Shown here piece by piece: positions 60,493 to 64,000 of a stretch of DNA of 64,000 bases (its first letter is position 1; the number at the start of each line of letters is the position of its first letter). The translations under genes and the position numbers were made by a program. Source of the DNA: Arenibacter aquaticus (GTDB lineage Bacteria > Bacteroidota > Bacteroidia > Flavobacteriales > Flavobacteriaceae); NCBI RefSeq assembly GCF_003957295.1, contig NZ_RQPJ01000006.1, forward strand, positions 1-64,000. The letters are read 5' to 3'. The notes under the pieces are model-generated. The model saw nothing but the letters and a program-made list of their open reading frames with translations, did no database searches and had not been told where the DNA came from.

Positions 60493-61530
60493 TTAATGTT
60501 GATGGTCTTTTTCGTAATGTCTCTTTAAAACATCCTCCCCGTAATCATTGGTGAGATCCCGGACCACTGTATGAACATGATTGGCGTTGTTTTGGGTATT
60601 GTCATATTCTATAAGAAGGGTAGGGCCATGAATTCGAAAATAGTGACCTTTTCCCGGAGTTAGACTTCCAGCCCAGGCAAAGGATAAATTATCAATACCC
60701 GACTTTTTTATTTTCTCCCTAAAACCTTGGGCAAAGTTCTCTTCATAATTACTCAAGTACAACTCCAATAGCTCCATAAAAGTGGCCTTTTGGCTTTCAG
60801 ATAGTTTTGAAAAGGGAATGCCTACTTTCTCCAGTTCCCCAACCTTTCTTTTGGTCAATGTAATGATATCATTGGGTGCGACATTGGAAAACAACACGGT
60901 TTTCATTTGCTCTTTGCTCATGGAATTTACCAGTGCAAATCCTAGAGTTGCTTCTTTCTTCAAGACTTCCTTTCCTTTGTACTTGGTACTGCGTACAATA
61001 CCGGGATTGGTGCCAAAGAATGTAGGAGTAGCGGAGCTCAGTATGCCTTCAGTGGAGGTGAAATTTAGGGAAAGGTGGTGCCCTTCAAATCGCCATCCCC
61101 AAGGTTCGTTGGCCGAAGGTTGTCCAAAGATGCAAAAATGATAATTCAATGGATCGCGTCTTGGTCTTCCGTCCGGCATAGTTCTGTCGTTATTTTCTAT
61201 GATACGCAATACTTTTTCAAGTTCCATTATTTCTTTGGATTTCCGATATCCTTCCTCGCCCAAGGAGGCCCTAAGCAATTTTAGCGCGGCAGTTTTTTGA
61301 ACCTCGTTAAAATCATGAAAAGTAACTCCCTGTCTTGTAATGGGAACATAATTCATATTAAACCTTTCGGAATCCTCTAGGGCAAACATTGTTTTGTCCC
61401 TGAGCTCCTTGGACAAACTACCTAAAAAAGTATTTGCTATAGTGGGTAGGTCTTGGGCTGATAACCCTGAACAGATAAATAGAAGTAATAATGCAGCCTT
61501 TATTTTGGTTTTATTGAATTTACGCATCAT
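60493..61530 (-). CDS. Exported DUF3500 protein
   Basis: A 345-aa protein with a signal peptide (about 1-26, LFICSGLSAQ) and a DUF3500 domain (about 60-335). Conserved stretches are YHFCIFGQP, GWRFEGHHLSLNFT, TPTFFGTNPGIV and RIHGPTLLIEYDNTQNNANHVHTVVRD. The clustered His residues and Glu/Asp look like a metal or catalytic centre, but the family has no known activity. The protein ends in HYEKDHQH, a His-rich tail. It is first in a likely unit with the Nramp-like transporter, so a shared substrate or metal is plausible. The first two codons are both ATG. Confidence 0.9.
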   Translation of the reverse strand: MMRKFNKTKIKAALLLLFICSGLSAQDLPTIANTFLGSLSKELRDKTMFALEDSERFNMNYVPITRQGVTFHDFNEVQKTAALKLLRASLGEEGYRKSKEIMELEKVLRIIENNDRTMPDGRPRRDPLNYHFCIFGQPSANEPWGWRFEGHHLSLNFTSTEGILSSATPTFFGTNPGIVRSTKYKGKEVLKKEATLGFALVNSMSKEQMKTVLFSNVAPNDIITLTKRKVGELEKVGIPFSKLSESQKATFMELLELYLSNYEENFAQGFREKIKKSGIDNLSFAWAGSLTPGKGHYFRIHGPTLLIEYDNTQNNANHVHTVVRDLTNDYGEDVLKRHYEKDHQH

Positions 61531-61623
61531 GGTTTGATTTTAATTTAACAGGTTTGGTCTTTTTAGGTTAATCGATTACTTAAAAGTTATAATAGTTGAG
61601 TGATTGGCAAGGAGGGGGTATAC

Positions 61624-61731
61624 TTAATGGCTGCTATGTACATCTCCATCTGCCAGCTTATACATGGCTCTTTTACAAGTGGGGACTGGACCCAATTTGG
61701 CAGTTGGGAATATTTTGTTTTTCATGGTCAT
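61624..61731 (-). CDS. Possible 35-aa small protein upstream of DUF3500
   Basis: ATG at 61731 to TAA at 61624-61626 encodes 35 residues, beginning MTMKNKIFPTAKLGPVPTC and ending DGDVHSSH. It is on the same strand as the DUF3500 gene, 93 nt upstream of it. Its composition (one Cys, several Pro, two His) does not look like random AT-rich sequence, but nothing identifies it, so it may be chance. Confidence 0.2.
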   Translation of the reverse strand: MTMKNKIFPTAKLGPVPTCKRAMYKLADGDVHSSH

Positions 61732-61790
61732 TAAACGTTGGTTGGTATAGAAGGAACTAAAGTTAATTAAAAAACTCGGAACTTACGATA

Positions 61791-61819
61791 GTTGAAACCA
61801 TGCGGTCTTTGTATTTTTG
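61791..61819 (+). promoter_or_regulatory. mazG promoter
   Basis: TTG (61791-61793), 18 nt, then TATTTTTG (61812-61819). The ATG at 61800 lies inside the promoter, so the start is the ATG at 61836. Confidence 0.75.
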
Positions 61820-61835
61820 CTTAAAAGTCAAATTT

Positions 61836-62609
61836 ATGAACTCTCGAGAATCCCAATTAAAAGCCTTCGATCGTTTACTTACCATAATGGATGAATTGCG
61901 GAGCCAATGTCCATGGGACAAGAAACAGACCATGCAGAGCCTGCGACATCTGACTATTGAGGAAACCTATGAACTGGGCGATGCTATTCTGGACAATGAT
62001 TTGGAGGAAATTAAAAAGGAATTGGGCGATGTTTTGCTCCATATCGTATTTTACGCTAAAATTGGGAGCGAGACCCAACATTTTGATATTGCCGATGTGG
62101 CCAATGATATTTGCGAAAAGCTTATCAACAGACATCCACATATTTATGGGGATACCGTAGTGGCCAACGAGGAGGAGGTAAAGCAAAATTGGGAGAAAAT
62201 TAAGCTTAAGGAGGGTAAAACCAGTGTCTTGCAAGGGGTTCCCAACGGACTCCCCGCTTTGGTAAAGGCCAATCGGATCCAGGACAAGGTAGCCGGGGTT
62301 GGATTTGATTGGGAGAAGCCAGAGCAAGTTTGGGAAAAAGTAAAGGAGGAGCTTGGGGAGTTTCAGGAAGAAGTGAAGCAAGGAAATGCGGATGCTATGG
62401 AAGCCGAATTTGGAGATGTTCTTTTTTCGATGGTAAATTATGCCCGATTTTTAAATATCAACCCAGAGAATGCCCTTGAACGGACCAATAAGAAATTCAT
62501 AAAAAGATTTAAATATTTGGAAGAAAAGGCCAAGGAACAAGGTAAAGCCTTAAAGGATATGACCTTGGGAGAAATGGATGTATTCTGGGAAGAGGCCAAG
62601 ACGGTATAA
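61836..62609 (+). CDS. mazG: Nucleoside triphosphate pyrophosphohydrolase MazG
   Basis: MazG hydrolyses NTPs and dNTPs to monophosphate and pyrophosphate, including damaged or signalling nucleotides. The 257-aa protein has two MazG domains. The first starts LRSQCPWDKKQTMQSLRHLTIEETYELGDAI with the EExxE...ExxD pattern, and the second holds LGEFQEEVKQGNADAMEAEFGDVLFSMVNYAR. Length is that of the full two-domain enzyme. The start at 61836 is set by the promoter. Confidence 0.97.
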   Translation: MNSRESQLKAFDRLLTIMDELRSQCPWDKKQTMQSLRHLTIEETYELGDAILDNDLEEIKKELGDVLLHIVFYAKIGSETQHFDIADVANDICEKLINRHPHIYGDTVVANEEEVKQNWEKIKLKEGKTSVLQGVPNGLPALVKANRIQDKVAGVGFDWEKPEQVWEKVKEELGEFQEEVKQGNADAMEAEFGDVLFSMVNYARFLNINPENALERTNKKFIKRFKYLEEKAKEQGKALKDMTLGEMDVFWEEAKTV

Positions 62610-62752
62610 TTTTAAAAGGTTTCAGAGAAAATCACAATTCTTATTTGAGGTTGCCCCAATTTTTTGGAGCAGTCTTTTTTCTTTTTTATTTAATAAATAA
62701 CCAAGGAAAAATAAGAGGATAATATATATTTACTCCTTCAATATAAAACACT

Positions 62753-64000
62753 GTGTTTAAAAACTACACAAAAGAGTTTCGTTACAATTTAATCCTATCC
62801 TTTCCGGTTATTTTGGGAATGTTGGGGCATTCTTTTGTGCAGTTTGCAGATAACATCATGGTGGGACAATTGGGGACAGCAGAGCTAGCTGCAGTTTCTT
62901 TGGGGAACAGTTTTGTGTTTATAGCCATGTCTTTGGGTATTGGTTTCTCTACCGCCATTACACCTTTGGTAGCAGAGGCCGATGGGGCTGGGAATATGGC
63001 AGCTGGCAAGAGTGCCTTAAAACACGGCCTTGTTTTATGTACCCTCTTGGGATTTTCCCTTTTTGGACTCATTGTTTTGGCAAAGCCCCTCATGCATTCA
63101 ATGAAACAGCCGCCAGAGGTAGTAGAACTGGCAATGCCTTATTTGGACCTAGTGGCATTTTCATTGGTGCCGCTAATTATTTTTCAGGCCTTTAAGCAGT
63201 TTTCCGAAGGGTTGTCACAGACAAAATACCCCATGTATGCCACGGTCTTGGCCAACTTGGTGAACATCATCCTTAATTACCTGCTAATTTTTGGAACCTT
63301 TGGTTTCCCCAAAATGGGGATAGTAGGTGCGGCATTGGGGACACTGATTTCCCGGATTATAATGGTAGGCTTTCTATGGTGGTTACTAAGGAGCAAAAAG
63401 AAATTTCAAAATTTTGTTACCGGGTTTAATTTCAGGAAAATTGAAAAGAAGGTAATGAAGAAAATTATCGACCTTGGTTTTCCATCCGCTTTACAAATGT
63501 TTTTTGAGGTGGCTATTTTTACCGCAGCTGTGTGGTTAAGTGGAGTTTTGGGAAAAAATTCCCAAGCGGCCAATCAAATAGCCTTAAACCTTAGTAGTAT
63601 GACCTTTATGGTAGGTATGGGGCTTGGCGTGGCTGCCATGATCCGGGTAGGGAATCAAAAAGGATTGAAAGATTTCAAGGAATTACGGCGAATTTCCCAA
63701 TCTATTTTTTTACTTACCCTACTCTTGGAAATTATTTTTGCCATATTCTTTGTGGTTTTAAACGATTTCCTACCCACCATTTATTTGGATCTTGGGGATG
63801 CGACCAATTTGGCAGATAATACCGAGGTGATCTTAATTGCTGCCCAATTGATTTTGGTGGCAGCCGTATTTCAGATTTCTGATGGATTGCAGGTGGTGGT
63901 CCTTGGAGCTCTAAGGGGGCTCCAGGATGTAAGGATACCCACGGTAATTACTTTTATTGCGTATTGGATGATAGGCTTTCCTATCAGTTTTTACTTAGGG
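62753..64000 (+). CDS. MATE family efflux transporter (partial, cut by window edge)
   Basis: A frame starting at GTG 62753 runs open to the right edge, giving 416 codons without a stop. The protein begins with NLILSFPVILGMLGHSFVQFADNIMVGQLG, the MATE opening, and has about 11 hydrophobic helices. ALGTLISRIIMVGFLWW, a second-half repeat SALQMFFEVAIF and GALRGLQDVRIP are further family features. It exports drugs or metabolites using Na+ or H+, and the substrate is unknown. The GTG start gives the expected N-terminus VFKNYTKEFRYNL. It lies 143 nt after mazG. Confidence 0.93.
   Translation, partial: MFKNYTKEFRYNLILSFPVILGMLGHSFVQFADNIMVGQLGTAELAAVSLGNSFVFIAMSLGIGFSTAITPLVAEADGAGNMAAGKSALKHGLVLCTLLGFSLFGLIVLAKPLMHSMKQPPEVVELAMPYLDLVAFSLVPLIIFQAFKQFSEGLSQTKYPMYATVLANLVNIILNYLLIFGTFGFPKMGIVGAALGTLISRIIMVGFLWWLLRSKKKFQNFVTGFNFRKIEKKVMKKIIDLGFPSALQMFFEVAIFTAAVWLSGVLGKNSQAANQIALNLSSMTFMVGMGLGVAAMIRVGNQKGLKDFKELRRISQSIFLLTLLLEIIFAIFFVVLNDFLPTIYLDLGDATNLADNTEVILIAAQLILVAAVFQISDGLQVVVLGALRGLQDVRIPTVITFIAYWMIGFPISFYLG

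Larger units (their letters stand above)
61531..61835. other. 305-nt intergenic region before mazG
   Basis: It holds the mazG promoter at its right end and a possible 35-codon minus-strand frame (61624-61731). Otherwise I see no RNA gene or repeat. Confidence 0.7.

Noticed and set aside
61875..62381. 168-codon frame antisense to mazG
   Set aside because: It lies wholly inside mazG, whose promoter, start and motifs are clear.
1..64000. tRNA, rRNA or CRISPR array
   Set aside because: A read of intergenic regions on both strands showed no cloverleaf with a GTTC-type T loop, no rRNA-like sequence and no regularly spaced repeats. A tRNAscan-SE or CRISPR search would settle it.

Overview
The window looks like core chromosome of a marine-type member of the Flavobacteriaceae (Bacteroidota). 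The evidence is the gliding-motility pair gldF/gldG, a flavobacterial gene set (DUF5606, DUF1456, S10 peptidase, GH20 and Nramp-like proteins), moderately low GC, no obvious Shine-Dalgarno sequences, and repeated promoters of the Bacteroidota type (TTG/TTTG, 17-20 nt, TAnnTTTG). Several starts were moved downstream because the longer open frame began inside or upstream of such a -7 box (pyrD, ruvX, dapD, mazG, sucC). The genus is not identified; Maribacter/Arenibacter/Zobellia-like is only an impression.

Layout. 1-1.4 kb: the edge of a possible integrative element (tyrosine recombinase with a dyad and repeats at its start). 1.5-13.7 kb: housekeeping genes, namely mnmE, two small envelope proteins, dnaN, gldG-gldF, an ABM-fold protein and a SAM hydrolase, then phoH-purC and a DnaQ-like exonuclease coupled to a cNMP/CBS/DUF294 protein. 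13.9-30.7 kb: a haem-c/FG-GAP lipoprotein, YdeI, pepT, pyrD, a Dabb protein, a LysE exporter, HMG-CoA lyase, an OprO/P-like porin, a two-gene covalent-flavin membrane operon, guaB, a thioredoxin-like protein, lysA, a LON-domain protein, sucC, DUF1456 and TerB-like proteins. 30.8-41.5 kb: hsp20, uvrB, an ABC-2 exporter, a hypothetical protein with kinase-fold motifs, a nucleoid-associated protein, haem A synthase, a CCA-adding-type enzyme and a Sua5/YciO protein.

41.5-48.5 kb is a surface-glycan locus. It holds a CDP-glycerol glycerophosphotransferase fused to a family 2 glycosyltransferase, a LicC-like nucleotidyltransferase, a TupA-type ATP-grasp protein, two more family 2 glycosyltransferases, a TagD-like cytidylyltransferase and a LicD-like transferase. 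Together these give two candidate CDP-alcohol synthesis/transfer pairs, as expected for glycerol-phosphate or phosphocholine decoration of a glycan, which is unusual in a Gram-negative. 48.5-50.9 kb: dapD, ruvX, def and DUF5606.

51.1-61.5 kb is a block of exported or membrane proteins for polymer breakdown and uptake: an alpha/beta hydrolase, S10 peptidase, GH20 hexosaminidase, SGNH hydrolase, SMP-30 protein, an Nramp-like transporter lacking the usual metal motifs, and DUF3500. mazG and a MATE exporter cut by the window edge close the window. No rRNA, tRNA, CRISPR array or insertion sequence was seen.

The best candidates for undescribed biology are the CDP-alcohol glycan locus, the flavinylated-protein/four-helix operon, the kinase-like protein at 35.4 kb, and the Nramp-like/DUF3500 pair.
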